64,000 nucleotides of DNA from Candidatus Rokuibacteriota bacterium (lineage in GTDB: Bacteria > Methylomirabilota > Methylomirabilia > Rokubacteriales > CSP1-6). How positions within the stretch are numbered: position 1 is the stretch's first letter; each line of letters starts with the position of its first letter. The stretch is taken from assembly GCA_003220435.1 (NCBI GenBank), contig QHSL01000085.1, forward strand, positions 1 through 64,000, read 5' to 3'. Under the pieces are notes generated by a model. It was not told the origin of the DNA and searched no databases. It saw only the letters and a list, made by a program, of their open reading frames with translations. The position numbers and the translations under genes are program-made. This document shows, piece after piece, positions 12,626 through 21,856 of this stretch.

Positions 12626-14125
12626 ATGAAGATCACGAAGGTCCTGGTGGCGAACCGGGGCGAGATCGCGGTGCGCGTGATCCGCGCCTGTCGCGAGCAG
12701 GGTCTCGCGTCGGTCGCGGTCTTCTCCGAAGTCGACCGCGAGGCGCTCCATGTCCTCATGGCCGACGAGGCGTACCCGATCGGCCCGCCCGCGCCGGCCG
12801 AGAGCTACCTGGCGATCGGCAAGCTCGTGAGCGTCGCCAAGGCCTGCGGCGCCGACGCCGTGCACCCTGGCTACGGGTTCCTCGCCGAGAATGCCGCCTT
12901 CGCCGAGGCCTGCGGCGCCGCCGGGCTCGTGTTCGTCGGGCCGCCGCCGGAGGCGATCCGCGCCGTGGGTTCCAAGACCGCGGCGCGGCAGATCGCGCGC
13001 AAGCTGGGCGTGCCGACGGTGCCCGGGACGTTCGAGGCCATGACCGAGGACGGCGCCGTGCGCGCGGCGGCGCGCGAGATCGGCTATCCGCTCCTCATCA
13101 AGGCCACGATGGGTGGAGGCGGCAAGGGCATGCGGGTCGTCCGCGCCGAGGCGGAGCTCGAGAGCGCGCTCGGTCTCGCGCGGAGCGAAGCGGCGTGGGC
13201 GTTCGGCGACGGCGCGGTCTATCTCGAGCGCTGCCTGACCGAGCCCCGGCACGTCGAGGTGCAGGTGCTGGCGGACGCGCACGGGCGGGTCATCCATCTC
13301 GGGGAGCGCGAGTGCTCGATCCAGCGTCGGCACCAGAAGCTCATCGAGGAATCGCCCTCGCCGTGTGTGGACGCGGCGATGCGGGATCGGATGGGCGAGG
13401 CCGCCTGCCGGATCGCGACGGCGGCCGGCTACGTCAACGCCGGGACGATGGAGTTCCTCGTGGACGGGGACCGCCGGTTCTACTTCCTCGAGATGAACAC
13501 CCGGCTCCAGGTCGAACACCCGGTCACCGAGATGGTCACCGGGATCGATCTCGTCCGCGAGCAGCTCCGGATCGCCGCCGGCGAGCCGCTCGGCTACACG
13601 CAGGCCGACATCGGGCTCCACGGCGCGTCGATCGAGTGCCGGATCAACGCCGAGGACCCGTTCACCGACTGGATGCCGTCGCCCGGGACCATCACCGGGC
13701 TACGCGCCGCCACCGGTCCCTGGGTGCGCGACGACTCGGGCGCGTACGAGGGCTACACGGTGCCGCGCTTCTACGACACGCTGCTGGCCAAGCTCATCGT
13801 CTGGGGCGCCGATCGCACCGCGGCGATCCAGCGGATGTCCCGCGCGCTCGCCGAGTACAAGGTGGTGGGGATCCTCACGACGATTCCCGTGCTCGCGCAC
13901 ATCGTCGCGCACGAGGACTTTCGCGCCGGGAAGCTGTCGACCGGGCTCGTCGACCGGATCATGCCCGCGATGGCCGCCGCCAAGGACCGCTTCCGATCGA
14001 TCGCTGTCATCGCGGCGGTGCTCGCCGAGTACGAGCGCCTCGGCCACCGCACGATCGCCGAGACGCCCCCGCCCACGCCCGACGCCTGGCGTACCGGCCG
14101 CCACCCCGGCTGGAGATCCCGGTGA
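12626..14125 (+). CDS. Biotin carboxylase subunit (acyl-CoA or pyruvate carboxylase)
   Basis: A 499-residue AccC/PycA-type ATP-grasp enzyme that carboxylates biotin. It begins KVLVANRGEIAVRVIRACRE and contains DAVHPGYGFLAENAAFAEAC, the glycine-rich ATP loop MGGGGKGMRVV, GERECSIQRRHQKLIEESPS and FLEMNTRLQVEHPVTEMVTG. The start at 12626 (MKITKVLV) matches the family; the track start adds 13 residues. The last ~45 residues extend beyond the usual BC domain. The downstream biotin carrier belongs with it. No carboxyltransferase is in the window, so the acceptor (acetyl-CoA, propionyl-CoA or pyruvate) is undetermined. Confidence 0.92.
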   Translation: MKITKVLVANRGEIAVRVIRACREQGLASVAVFSEVDREALHVLMADEAYPIGPPAPAESYLAIGKLVSVAKACGADAVHPGYGFLAENAAFAEACGAAGLVFVGPPPEAIRAVGSKTAARQIARKLGVPTVPGTFEAMTEDGAVRAAAREIGYPLLIKATMGGGGKGMRVVRAEAELESALGLARSEAAWAFGDGAVYLERCLTEPRHVEVQVLADAHGRVIHLGERECSIQRRHQKLIEESPSPCVDAAMRDRMGEAACRIATAAGYVNAGTMEFLVDGDRRFYFLEMNTRLQVEHPVTEMVTGIDLVREQLRIAAGEPLGYTQADIGLHGASIECRINAEDPFTDWMPSPGTITGLRAATGPWVRDDSGAYEGYTVPRFYDTLLAKLIVWGADRTAAIQRMSRALAEYKVVGILTTIPVLAHIVAHEDFRAGKLSTGLVDRIMPAMAAAKDRFRSIAVIAAVLAEYERLGHRTIAETPPPTPDAWRTGRHPGWRSR

Positions 14126-14135
14126 CCACGCTGCC

Positions 14136-14636
14136 ATGAAATTCGTGGTCACCATCGGCGCGAGCACCGAAACCGTGGACGTGAGCGGCGAGGCCGGGCG
14201 CTACCGGCTGACCATCGGCTCGAAGGTGTGGGAGGTGGACGGGCGACTCACCGCGCAGGGGATCTACTCGCTGCTCATCGGCGGCGTGTCGTACGTCGCC
14301 GACGTGCGGGACGAGGCGGGCGCCTGCGTCGTCGACGTCGGCGACGATCGGTACGTCATCCGGGTGGAGGAGGAGACGCGGTACATCATCCGGACCAAGG
14401 GCGGCGCGGCCCAGGGCCTCGACGCGCTGACGCTGGTCGCGCCGCTGCCGGGCCGGATCGTGCACGTCGCGGTTCGGCCGGGCGACCGGGTCGAGAAGGG
14501 CGATACGCTGCTGGTGATCGAGGCGATGAAGATGGAGAACGAGCTCAAGTCGGGCGCGGCGGGCACGGTGGCCCAGGTGCGGGTCACCCCCGGCCAGGCG
14601 GTGAACAGTGGCGACGTCCTCGTGGTGATCGAGTGA
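14136..14636 (+). CDS. Biotin carboxyl carrier protein
   Basis: A 166-residue carrier. An N-terminal beta-rich region (residues 1-90) precedes the biotinyl domain (about 95-166), with the biotin-accepting lysine in [17 protein letters not shown] and the closing [14 protein letters not shown]. It lies 10 nt after the biotin carboxylase and overlaps the next ABC gene by one base. The N-terminal part resembles the linker in acyl-CoA carboxylase alpha chains, as if a fused alpha subunit had been split in two. Confidence 0.93.
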   Translation: MKFVVTIGASTETVDVSGEAGRYRLTIGSKVWEVDGRLTAQGIYSLLIGGVSYVADVRDEAGACVVDVGDDRYVIRVEEETRYIIRTKGGAAQGLDALTLVAPLPGRIVHVAVRPGDRVEKGDTLLVIEAMKMENELKSGAAGTVAQVRVTPGQAVNSGDVLVVIE

Positions 14637-15376
14637 TGGCCGGCGCGGCGATCGAGTTCGAGGGGGTGAGCAAGTGGTTCGGCAACCACCAGGTCCTCAC
14701 CGACATCGATCTCGCGATCGTGCCGGGCGAGGTCGTCGTGGTGTGCGGGCCGTCGGGCTCTGGGAAGTCCACGCTCATCCGCTGCGTGAACGGCCTCGAG
14801 CCGTTCCAGCGCGGCGATCTGGTCGTGCTGGGCGACTCGCTCGCCAGCGCCGGCGTGAGGATGCCGGCGCTGCGCACGCGCGTCGGCATGGTGTTCCAGT
14901 CGTTCAACCTCTTTCCGCACATGACCGTGCTCGAGAACATCACGCTGGCGCCCGTCCGGGTCCGTGGCCTCAGCGCGACGGAGGCCGAGAAAACGGCCCG
15001 CACGCTCCTCGAGCGCGTGCGCATCCCCGACAAGGCCGGCAACTATCCGGCGAACCTCTCGGGCGGCCAGCAGCAGCGCGTGGCGATCGCGCGGGCGCTC
15101 GCCATGCAGCCCAAGATCATGCTGTTCGACGAGCCCACGTCCGCGCTCGACCCGGAGATGATCAATGAGGTGCTCGACGTCATGACCGACCTGGCCAAGG
15201 AAGGCATGACGATGATGGTCGTCACCCACGAGATGGGATTCGCGCGGCGGGTCGCGCACCGCGTCGTCTTCATGGATGCGGGGCGGGTGGTGGAGGAAGC
15301 GAAGCCCGAGGCGTTCTTCGCGGCGCCGAAGTCGGACCGCGCGAAAGATTTCCTGTCGAAGATCCTATCCCACTAA
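14636..15376 (+). CDS. Polar amino-acid ABC transporter ATPase
   Basis: A 246-residue GlnQ/HisP-type ATPase. Walker A is [18 protein letters not shown], the Q-loop [16 protein letters not shown], the signature [17 protein letters not shown] and Walker [15 protein letters not shown], followed by the switch histidine VVTHEMGF. The ATG overlaps the biotin carrier stop, which may be accidental coupling since the next three genes complete an amino-acid importer. Confidence 0.94.
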   Translation: MAGAAIEFEGVSKWFGNHQVLTDIDLAIVPGEVVVVCGPSGSGKSTLIRCVNGLEPFQRGDLVVLGDSLASAGVRMPALRTRVGMVFQSFNLFPHMTVLENITLAPVRVRGLSATEAEKTARTLLERVRIPDKAGNYPANLSGGQQQRVAIARALAMQPKIMLFDEPTSALDPEMINEVLDVMTDLAKEGMTMMVVTHEMGFARRVAHRVVFMDAGRVVEEAKPEAFFAAPKSDRAKDFLSKILSH

Positions 15377-15389
15377 CGGAGGCTGACTG

Positions 15390-16247
15390 ATGAGGCGCAT
15401 GCTTTCTGTCGTCGTCGCCCTGGCCGTGACGCTCGCCCTCGCGGCGCCGGTCGGGGCCCAGCCGGACACCACGGCGAAGATCAAGGAGACCGGCGTCTTG
15501 ACGATCGGGACGCGCACCGGCTCGCCGCCCTTCGCATACATCAACAAGGACAACCAGTGGGTCGGCTTCTCGATCGACCTGGTCGAGCAGTTGGTGAAGC
15601 CGGCGGTCGAGAAGGAAGTGGGCCGCACGATCAAGATCGAGAAGAAGGAATCGACGCCGCCGACCCGGATTCCGCTGCTCTCCTCGAACGCGGTCGATCT
15701 GATTGCCGGCACCATGACCGACACGCCGCAGCGCCGCGAGGTTGTCGACTTCAGCCTGACGTTCTTCTACACCGGCGCGCAGTTCCTGGTGAAGAAGGGC
15801 AGCCCGATCAAGGGCGTCAACGACATCGCCGGCAAGCGCATCGCCTCGCAGCAGGGCTCGACCAACGCCAAGATCATCCGCGAGAAGTATCCGCAGGCCC
15901 AGCTGCGCGAGTTCCCCGACCAGCCCGCGGCGTTCCAGGCGCTCATCCAGGGCCAGGTCGATGCGTATACCAACGACGGCATCCAGCTGGCCGGCCTGAA
16001 GGCGAAGTCGCCGAACCCGGGCGACTGGGAGGTCGTCGGAGACTTCTACTCCGAGGAGCCGTACGGAATGGCCATGCGCAAGGGCGACGTCAAGTTCAAG
16101 GCCGCCGTCGATGCCGGGCTCAGGAACGGGTTCGAGTCGGGCAAGTACTTCGAGATCTACGACAAATGGTTCGGCGCGAAGGGCGAGCTGCCGTACCCGA
16201 TGACGCCAACGGTGAAGGCGTATCTGCTGAAGCACAGCGGCAAGTAG
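15390..16247 (+). CDS. Amino-acid ABC transporter substrate-binding protein
   Basis: A 285-residue periplasmic protein of the family 3 (polar amino-acid) type. It has a signal peptide of about 23 residues ending GAQ, then TAKIKETGVLTIGTRTGSPP. The segment VDLIAGTMTDTPQRREVVDF is a classic ligand-binding motif of this family. AACGGAGG precedes the ATG. Glutamate or aspartate is a likely ligand class, but specificity cannot be read reliably. Confidence 0.92.
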   Translation: MRRMLSVVVALAVTLALAAPVGAQPDTTAKIKETGVLTIGTRTGSPPFAYINKDNQWVGFSIDLVEQLVKPAVEKEVGRTIKIEKKESTPPTRIPLLSSNAVDLIAGTMTDTPQRREVVDFSLTFFYTGAQFLVKKGSPIKGVNDIAGKRIASQQGSTNAKIIREKYPQAQLREFPDQPAAFQALIQGQVDAYTNDGIQLAGLKAKSPNPGDWEVVGDFYSEEPYGMAMRKGDVKFKAAVDAGLRNGFESGKYFEIYDKWFGAKGELPYPMTPTVKAYLLKHSGK

Positions 16248-16266
16248 CACGCCGCAACGACCGCCC

Positions 16267-16980
16267 GTGAGCTATCAGTTCAAGTGGAGTGTGCTCTGGA
16301 GCGGCCAGTCGGGCGGCTGGCTGCTCCAGGGCGTCGCCACCACGCTGGCCATCTCCGGTCTGGCGTGGATCCTGGCCGTCGGGCTCGGCATCCTGGCCGG
16401 CGCGGCGCGCACGGTGCCGTGGCGGCCGCTCCGGCTCGCCGGCACGTTCTACGTGGAGTTCTTCCGGAACGTCCCGTTGCTGGTGTGGATGTTCTTCTGG
16501 TACTTCGGCGTGCCCCCGCTGCTCCCGCGCGGCGTGCAGGATTGGCTCTTCAACCACAGCGCCGAGTTCTGGGCCGGGATGTTCGCCCTCGGCGTCTACC
16601 ACGGCGCGCGCATGTCCGAGGTCATCCGCTCCGGAATCAATTCGATCCCGCGCACGCAGTTCGAGGCCTCGGTGGCGATGGGGCTGACGACGTTTCAGGC
16701 CTACCGGCTGATCATCGTGCCCATCGCACTGCGGCTCATCGTGCCGCCGGCCACCAACGAGTCGCTCAATCTCCTGAAGAACTCGTCGGTTGCGCTCACG
16801 ATCAGCGTGGCCGAGCTCACGTTCCAGACGCGGCAGGTCGAGACCTATACCGCCAAAGCCATCGAGGCGCTGACCGCCGGGACCCTCATCTACCTCGTCC
16901 TCTGTGTGAGCATCGCGTGGATCATGGCCCGCGTCGAGCGGCGCTTCGCGATCCCCGGCCTCATCGCGCGGGGAGGCTGA
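16267..16980 (+). CDS. Amino-acid ABC transporter permease 1
   Basis: A 237-residue HisMQ-type permease with a GTG start. Hydrophobic spans include LLQGVATTLAISGLAWILAV, the FYVEFFRNVPLLVWMFFWY motif is typical of GltJ, and the ATPase-coupling loop is EASVAMGLTTFQAYRLIIVP. It pairs with the next gene to form a heterodimeric channel. Confidence 0.92.
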   Translation: MSYQFKWSVLWSGQSGGWLLQGVATTLAISGLAWILAVGLGILAGAARTVPWRPLRLAGTFYVEFFRNVPLLVWMFFWYFGVPPLLPRGVQDWLFNHSAEFWAGMFALGVYHGARMSEVIRSGINSIPRTQFEASVAMGLTTFQAYRLIIVPIALRLIVPPATNESLNLLKNSSVALTISVAELTFQTRQVETYTAKAIEALTAGTLIYLVLCVSIAWIMARVERRFAIPGLIARGG

Positions 16981-16982
16981 GC

Positions 16983-17657
16983 GTGCTCGACCTCGGCGTG
17001 ATCGTTGCCAACTTCAAGTTCCTGGTCGTTCAGGGACTCTTCGGGCTAGGCGGCTTCGCCGGCGGCACGCTGCGTCTGGCGATCCCGGCCATCGTGCTGG
17101 GGTTCGTACTCGGGATCTTCATCGGCCTGGCGCGCCTGGCGCGTTCCCGCTTCGTCAGCCTGCCGGCGACGCTCTACGTCGAGTTCTTCCGCGGCGTGCC
17201 CCTCGTGATGGTGATCTTCTGGATCTGGTTCATCATCCCGCAGCTGCTGCGACTGCCGATTCCGGAGTACGGCGTGGCGCTCACCGCGTTCGTGATCTTC
17301 GAGGCCGCGTACTTCGGCGAGATCATCCGCGCCGGCATCCAGTCCGTGCCGCGCGGACAGGTGGAAGCGGCCACCGCGGTCGGGCTAACCTCCGCCCAGA
17401 CCATGCGCTTCGTGGTGCTCCCACAGGCCATCCGCAACATGGTGCCGGCGCTGGTGACGCAGATGATCGTGCTGTTCAAGGACACGTCGCTCGCGTCGAT
17501 CATCGGCTACGTGGATCTGACCAAGGCCGCGCAGATCGTCAACAACCGCGAGATCAAGCCGTTCGAGCTCTACCTGTTCATCGCGGTCGTCTACTTCGTC
17601 TTCACGTACTCGATGTCGCTCTTCGCTCGCCGCTTCGAGCGACGCCTGGCTTCTTAA
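16983..17657 (+). CDS. Amino-acid ABC transporter permease 2
   Basis: A 224-residue second permease, GltK-like. The GTG at 16983 lies 3 nt after the previous stop. It has YVEFFRGVPLVMVIFWIWF and the coupling loop EAATAVGLTSAQTMRFVVLP. It ends the importer operon, facing the convergent sugar permease gene 35 bp away. The short gap has only a weak CCGG/CCGG stem. Confidence 0.92.
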   Translation: MLDLGVIVANFKFLVVQGLFGLGGFAGGTLRLAIPAIVLGFVLGIFIGLARLARSRFVSLPATLYVEFFRGVPLVMVIFWIWFIIPQLLRLPIPEYGVALTAFVIFEAAYFGEIIRAGIQSVPRGQVEAATAVGLTSAQTMRFVVLPQAIRNMVPALVTQMIVLFKDTSLASIIGYVDLTKAAQIVNNREIKPFELYLFIAVVYFVFTYSMSLFARRFERRLAS

Positions 17658-17692
17658 GACTCCGGTATCGCCGGCTTGCTCGTTGGCGCAGG

Positions 17693-18532
17693 TCACTTGA
17701 TGGCGCCGGCGGTGAGGCCGGAGACGTAGTAGTCGAGGAAGAAGACGTAGAGGACCACGATCGGCACCGAGGACAGCACCGCGCCGGCCATGAGCGAGCC
17801 CCAGTAGTAGATGTCGCCGCGGACGAGCTCGCTCGTCACGCCCACGCTCGCGGTGATCTGCTCGGATGAGGACGTGAAGGTCAGCGCGTAGATGAACTCG
17901 TTCCAGGAGAGCGTGAAGGCGAAGAGCGCGGCGCACACCAGCCCCGGGACGGTGATCGGCAGCACGATCCGCCAGAGCGCTTGGATGCGGGTGGCCCCGT
18001 CCACCATGGCGCACTCCTCGACCTCCTTGGGGACGGTGCGGAAGTAGCCCATCAGCAGCCAGGTGCAGAACGGCACGAGAAAGGTCGGATAGGTGACGAC
18101 GAGCGCCCACTTCGAGTCGCCGAGCCCGAGCCAGTTGACGACCTGGGCGAGCGGGAGGAACAGGAGCGAGGTCGGTACCAGGTAGGTGACGAAGATCCCG
18201 GTGCCGAGGCTCGCGACGCCGAAGAACTTGAGCCGGGCCAGCGCGTACGCCGCGACCGTCCCGATGACGAGCGAGACGAACGTCGAGAGCACCGTGACCA
18301 GGAGGCTGTTCTTGGTCCACGTGAGGAACGCCGTGTCCCACAGGAGCTTCGTGTAGTGCTCGAGGGTCGGCCCCTGGCGGATGAGCAGCGGCACCGCGGT
18401 GCGATCGTAGAGCTCCTTGTTCTGCTTCAACGACGTCAGCGTCATGTGGTAGAAGGGAAACAGCGCGAAGACGAGGAACGGCACCAGCAACAGGTGCATC
18501 GCGAGCCGCTGCGTAATCTTCCGGCGCGTCAT
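17693..18532 (-). CDS. Sugar ABC transporter permease, MalG/UgpE type
   Basis: A 279-residue permease with about six membrane spans, starting MTRRKITQRLAMHLLLVPFL. The coupling loop ECAMVDGATRIQALWRIVLP is typical of carbohydrate importers. It is the last gene of the three-gene sugar importer operon, just after its partner permease. No ATPase follows; such systems often use a shared MsmX/UgpC-type ATPase encoded elsewhere. Confidence 0.92.
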   Translation of the reverse strand: MTRRKITQRLAMHLLLVPFLVFALFPFYHMTLTSLKQNKELYDRTAVPLLIRQGPTLEHYTKLLWDTAFLTWTKNSLLVTVLSTFVSLVIGTVAAYALARLKFFGVASLGTGIFVTYLVPTSLLFLPLAQVVNWLGLGDSKWALVVTYPTFLVPFCTWLLMGYFRTVPKEVEECAMVDGATRIQALWRIVLPITVPGLVCAALFAFTLSWNEFIYALTFTSSSEQITASVGVTSELVRGDIYYWGSLMAGAVLSSVPIVVLYVFFLDYYVSGLTAGAIK

Positions 18533-18533
18533 C

Positions 18534-19475
18534 TCAGTAGGCCTGCTTTCGCACGAAGCGGAGCTGCGCCCACACCACCAGCATCAGCACCGGGAAGAGA
18601 TAGAGCGAGATCGCCGCCCCCTCGCCGATGCGGCCCGTCTCCAGCCCGACCTGGCGCGCCAGCGTCGCGAACAGGTGGGTCGAGTTGATCGGACCGCCGT
18701 GGGTGAGGACGAAGACGATGTTGAACTCGCTGAAGGTGAAGATCGTGGAGAAGAGCACCACGATGGCCAGCACGCCCTTGAGCAGCGGCAGCGTGACGTA
18801 CCAGAACCGGGAGAAGGGCCCGGCCCCGTCGGCCTCGGCCGCCTCGTAGAGCTCCTTCGGGATCGCGACCAGCCCCGCCAGGATCGTGATCGCGAAGAAC
18901 GGTAGGCCGCGCCAGATGTTGACGATGATGACCGCGGCCATCGCGTAATACTTCTGGCCGAGCCAGTTCGGTCCCGGGGGGTCCATGATGCCGAGCGCGA
19001 GGCCCGTCCAATTCACCACGCTATAGAGCGAGTTGAACATCCACGTCCAGCCGAGGGTCGACAGCGCCGTCGGGATGACCCACGGCAGCAGCACGGCGCC
19101 GCGGATCAGCCGCTTGAACCAGAGCTGCTGGTTGAGCAAGAGGGCGAGCGAGACCCCCAGCACGAGCTTGGCGCCCACCGCCGCGCCGCAGAAGACGAAC
19201 GCGTTCTGGAAGGTCTGGCGAAACGCGTCGCTCTCCCAGAGGTTGATGAAGTTGCGGACACCGATGAAGTGGCTCGGCCGCCCGATGAAGGCGTTCGAGA
19301 CGGAGAAGTAGAGCGCCATGCAGAACGGGTAGGCGACGAGGAGCAGGAGGAGCACGAGCGCCGGGCTCACGAAGATCGAGCCCAGCCATTGCTCGCGGTC
19401 GAGCAGCTCGCCGACCTTGGCCCGCAGCGAGGGCCGGCTCGCCGGGGCGGCGACGCGAATGCCGCCGATCGCCAT
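18534..19475 (-). CDS. Sugar ABC transporter permease, MalF/UgpA type
   Basis: A 313-residue permease. Membrane spans include IFVSPALVLLLLLVAYPFCM near residue 35. The coupling loop is EAAEADGAGPFSRFWYVTLP. The gene is one base upstream of the MalG-type gene and 6 nt downstream of the binding-protein gene. Confidence 0.92.
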   Translation of the reverse strand: MAIGGIRVAAPASRPSLRAKVGELLDREQWLGSIFVSPALVLLLLLVAYPFCMALYFSVSNAFIGRPSHFIGVRNFINLWESDAFRQTFQNAFVFCGAAVGAKLVLGVSLALLLNQQLWFKRLIRGAVLLPWVIPTALSTLGWTWMFNSLYSVVNWTGLALGIMDPPGPNWLGQKYYAMAAVIIVNIWRGLPFFAITILAGLVAIPKELYEAAEADGAGPFSRFWYVTLPLLKGVLAIVVLFSTIFTFSEFNIVFVLTHGGPINSTHLFATLARQVGLETGRIGEGAAISLYLFPVLMLVVWAQLRFVRKQAY

Positions 19476-19481
19476 CTCAGC

Positions 19482-20759
19482 TCATCCCGCCATGATTTTT
19501 TTCATCTCGTTCTCGGCCCAGACCATGGCGTCCTTCGTGGACGTTCCCGTCACCGCCTTCGCGATCATGTTGGGCATGATGAACGAGTTGGTGATGAGCT
19601 GTACCTTGTCGCTGGGCGGCGCCGGCCACCCGTAGCAGTGGTACTGCACGCCCTCGGCCTTGAGGCCGGCGTACTTCGGGTCGGTCTTGAGCACGGGATG
19701 GTCCTGCAGCTTCTCGTAGACCGGCAGGTTGAAGGCGTCGGCCGACATGATGAACTCGTCGTAGGTCTCCCGCTTGCCGAGCAGGTAGCGGATGAACTCC
19801 TTGGCCGGCTCGGCGTTCTTGGAGAACTTCCAGATCCCGATGTGACGCGGCACGTCGGTCTCGTGGCGGCCGGCCGGCCCGCCGGGCGTCCGGTGGTGGT
19901 TGATGGTGTCGGCGGTCGGCAGCTTCATCTGCTTGGCCACGATGTAGGCGCTGACCGGGTTGTGGATCCAGCCCGCCTTGCCCTGCTGGATCGCCTGGTT
20001 GTTGCTGGCGTCGTCCCAGGAGAGCACCTCGGGCTCCATGCAGTCGCGGAACATCTTCTTGTACCACTCGATCATCTGCGCGGTCTGCGGGCTGTTGATC
20101 CGGACGGTCTTGCCGTCCTTGTCGACTTCCTGGCCGCCGGAGGACCACAGCACCGGGCCGGCCGTGGAGATCGAGTCGTAGTTCTGGCTGATGGGGATGC
20201 CGACCGGATGCCCCATCTTCTTCAGCTCCTTGCCGGCGGTGTAGAGGTCCTCCCACGTGTCGGGGATCTTGAGGCTCGCCTTCTTGAACAAGTCCTCGCG
20301 ATAGGTGGCCACGAACATGGCGTGGTACTGGGGGACCGCCCGCCACGTGCCGCGGACGCGCGCGGTCTCGCCCGCCGACGAGAGCACCTTTCCGTACTTC
20401 TTCTCCAGATCCGCCACCAGGTCTCCGAGGTCGATCAGCTGACTGTCGTAGAGCCACGGGAAGTGCATGCGCATCTCGACGAGGTCGTGCCCGGCCTGGG
20501 ACTGGACCTCGGAGGCGTACTTGGCGGCCTGCTGGGCCGCCGCGATGTGGTCGATCTTGAGCTTGATCCCGGTGTCCTTGGTGAAGCGCTGGCCGATCTC
20601 GGCCAGCTTCTTGTCCATGAGCGGCGCGAAGTTGTTCCAGCACAGGTACGAGACCTCGCGCTGCTGCCCGAGCACCGGAGGAACGCCGGTGGCGAGAATG
20701 CCGGCGAGACCGGTGCCGGCGGTCGTCGTCAGAAAATGACGTCGGGTGATCCCGGACAT
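19482..20759 (-). CDS. Sugar ABC transporter substrate-binding protein, Tat-exported
   Basis: A 425-residue family 1 solute-binding protein. The N-terminus ITRRHFLTTTAGTGLAGILA is a twin-arginine signal. The mature domain has VSYLCWNNFAPLMDKKLAEI, EMRMHFPWLYDSQLIDLGDL and KIPDTWEDLYTAGKELKKMG, typical of UgpB/MalE-like proteins. GAGGAGGAG sits just before the ATG. It is the first gene of the operon. The sugar cannot be assigned. Confidence 0.9.
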   Translation of the reverse strand: MSGITRRHFLTTTAGTGLAGILATGVPPVLGQQREVSYLCWNNFAPLMDKKLAEIGQRFTKDTGIKLKIDHIAAAQQAAKYASEVQSQAGHDLVEMRMHFPWLYDSQLIDLGDLVADLEKKYGKVLSSAGETARVRGTWRAVPQYHAMFVATYREDLFKKASLKIPDTWEDLYTAGKELKKMGHPVGIPISQNYDSISTAGPVLWSSGGQEVDKDGKTVRINSPQTAQMIEWYKKMFRDCMEPEVLSWDDASNNQAIQQGKAGWIHNPVSAYIVAKQMKLPTADTINHHRTPGGPAGRHETDVPRHIGIWKFSKNAEPAKEFIRYLLGKRETYDEFIMSADAFNLPVYEKLQDHPVLKTDPKYAGLKAEGVQYHCYGWPAPPSDKVQLITNSFIMPNMIAKAVTGTSTKDAMVWAENEMKKIMAG

Positions 20760-20965
20760 GACTCCTCCTCTTTTCGTTCGTTCAACGCGCCGGTCGATCC
20801 GTCGCCCCTGGGCTCGGCTCGTCCCCGGCCCACCACGATCTCGAGCTGGCGCCGGGGCACCGCGGCCGCTTGCTGCTTCTTGATCCGGTAGCCGACCAGG
20901 ACCGAGATCAGGATGCCGAGGCCGAGGAGGACGATCAACACCCGATGCCGACGGGCAAATCTCAT
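20729..20965 (-). CDS. Short single-span membrane ORF, possible truncated HlyD/RND adaptor
   Basis: A 78-residue ORF. A basic start and one strong hydrophobic span (VLIVLLGLGILISVLVGY) are followed by RIKKQQAAAVPRRQLEIVVG, which resembles the first residues of HlyD/RND periplasmic adaptors. After about residue 50 the frame runs through the promoter and ribosome-binding region of the sugar-binding protein gene (31 nt overlap) and looks non-coding. It may be an adaptor stub left by deletion, or a small real membrane protein. Confidence 0.35.
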   Translation of the reverse strand: MRFARRHRVLIVLLGLGILISVLVGYRIKKQQAAAVPRRQLEIVVGRGRAEPRGDGSTGALNERKEEESCPGSPDVIF

Positions 20966-21002
20966 TCGGGCGACATCATACCCGGAAAGCTGCCCTTTTC
21001 GC

Positions 21003-21839
21003 TCATCGCGGCCGCCCTCCCGGGGCCATCTCCCCCAGGTCTTCCGACGTCGCGCAGCGGAAACCGACGAAGTGATGGCCAGCGGAGGCGCCGCGCCGGT
21101 CGTACGAACGGCGCCGGGTCAGCGACAACGACTCGACGCCGTCGTCGTGGCTGGCGCCTCGGACCACCACGCGGCCGCTCGCGCCCGTGTACGGCTCGCG
21201 CCCGTCGTCGTGACGATAAGGGTAGGGGACCAGCGCGGTTGCGGTCCACTCCCTGAGATTACCCAGCAGGTCCTCGACCCCGTACGGGCTGGCGCCGGCC
21301 GGCCGGGCTGCGGTCGGCTCGGTGGCGTTGTACGCGCGGCCGAAGACGGCCAGACGAGGCGTCGGCTCCGCGACGCCCCACGGGTAGGGTCGGCGGTCGG
21401 GCCCGCGGGCGGCCTTCTCCCACTCCGCCTCGGCAGGCAAGCGCCGGCCGAGCCACGCGCAGTAGTCCCGGGCGCCGAACCACGAGACCTCGACGACCGG
21501 GTGGCGCTCGAAGCCCGCGTCCGCGACCCAGCGGCCCCCGCTCAGGTGAACGCGCGCGTCGCCGTCGTCCTCGTCGAAGCGCCGCTCGACGCCTGGCGGC
21601 CTCAGGCCCCTCGCGTTCAGAAACGCGGCGAACTCGGCGTTGGTCACCTTGTGGCGCTCGATCCAGAAGTCGCGCACGTACACCCGGTGCAGCGGCGCCT
21701 CTTCCGGCGCGCCGTCGTCGCGGCCCATCCAGAACGCTCCGGCGGGAACCAGCATGATGCCGTCGGCCGACGCGCTGGCCGGCGCGACCGAGAGGCCCGC
21801 GGCCAGCAGCGTCGCGACGAAGCGGCTCACGCGGATCAT
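21003..21839 (-). CDS. SUMF1/formylglycine-generating-fold protein without the usual cysteine pair
   Basis: A 278-residue exported protein: a signal peptide (about 25 residues) is followed by a full FGE-sulfatase domain. Markers are MLVPAGAFWMGRDDGAPEEA, HKVTNAEFAAFL, RLPAEAEWEKAARGPDRRPY and LLGNLREWTA. Where catalytic FGE enzymes have a cysteine pair (RGGSWxC...CRxxxR), this protein reads RGASHDD and RRRSYDRRGASAGHHFVGFR, so sulfatase activation is unlikely. A binding or ergothioneine-type role is possible. The ATG at 21839 gives a clean signal peptide; the track start adds nine residues. It is divergent from the aldolase operon, 17 bp away. Confidence 0.8.
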   Translation of the reverse strand: MIRVSRFVATLLAAGLSVAPASASADGIMLVPAGAFWMGRDDGAPEEAPLHRVYVRDFWIERHKVTNAEFAAFLNARGLRPPGVERRFDEDDGDARVHLSGGRWVADAGFERHPVVEVSWFGARDYCAWLGRRLPAEAEWEKAARGPDRRPYPWGVAEPTPRLAVFGRAYNATEPTAARPAGASPYGVEDLLGNLREWTATALVPYPYRHDDGREPYTGASGRVVVRGASHDDGVESLSLTRRRSYDRRGASAGHHFVGFRCATSEDLGEMAPGGRPR

Positions 21840-21847
21840 GGTATCGT
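21839..21847 (+). promoter_or_regulatory. Extended -10 promoter for the aldolase/SDR operon
   Basis: TGg-TATCGT, an extended -10, ends 9 nt before the ATG at 21857. The predicted transcript therefore starts at or next to the start codon (leaderless). It lies in the 17-bp gap and the first codon of the divergent SUMF1 gene. Confidence 0.5.
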
Positions 21848-21856
21848 GGGTCCGGC

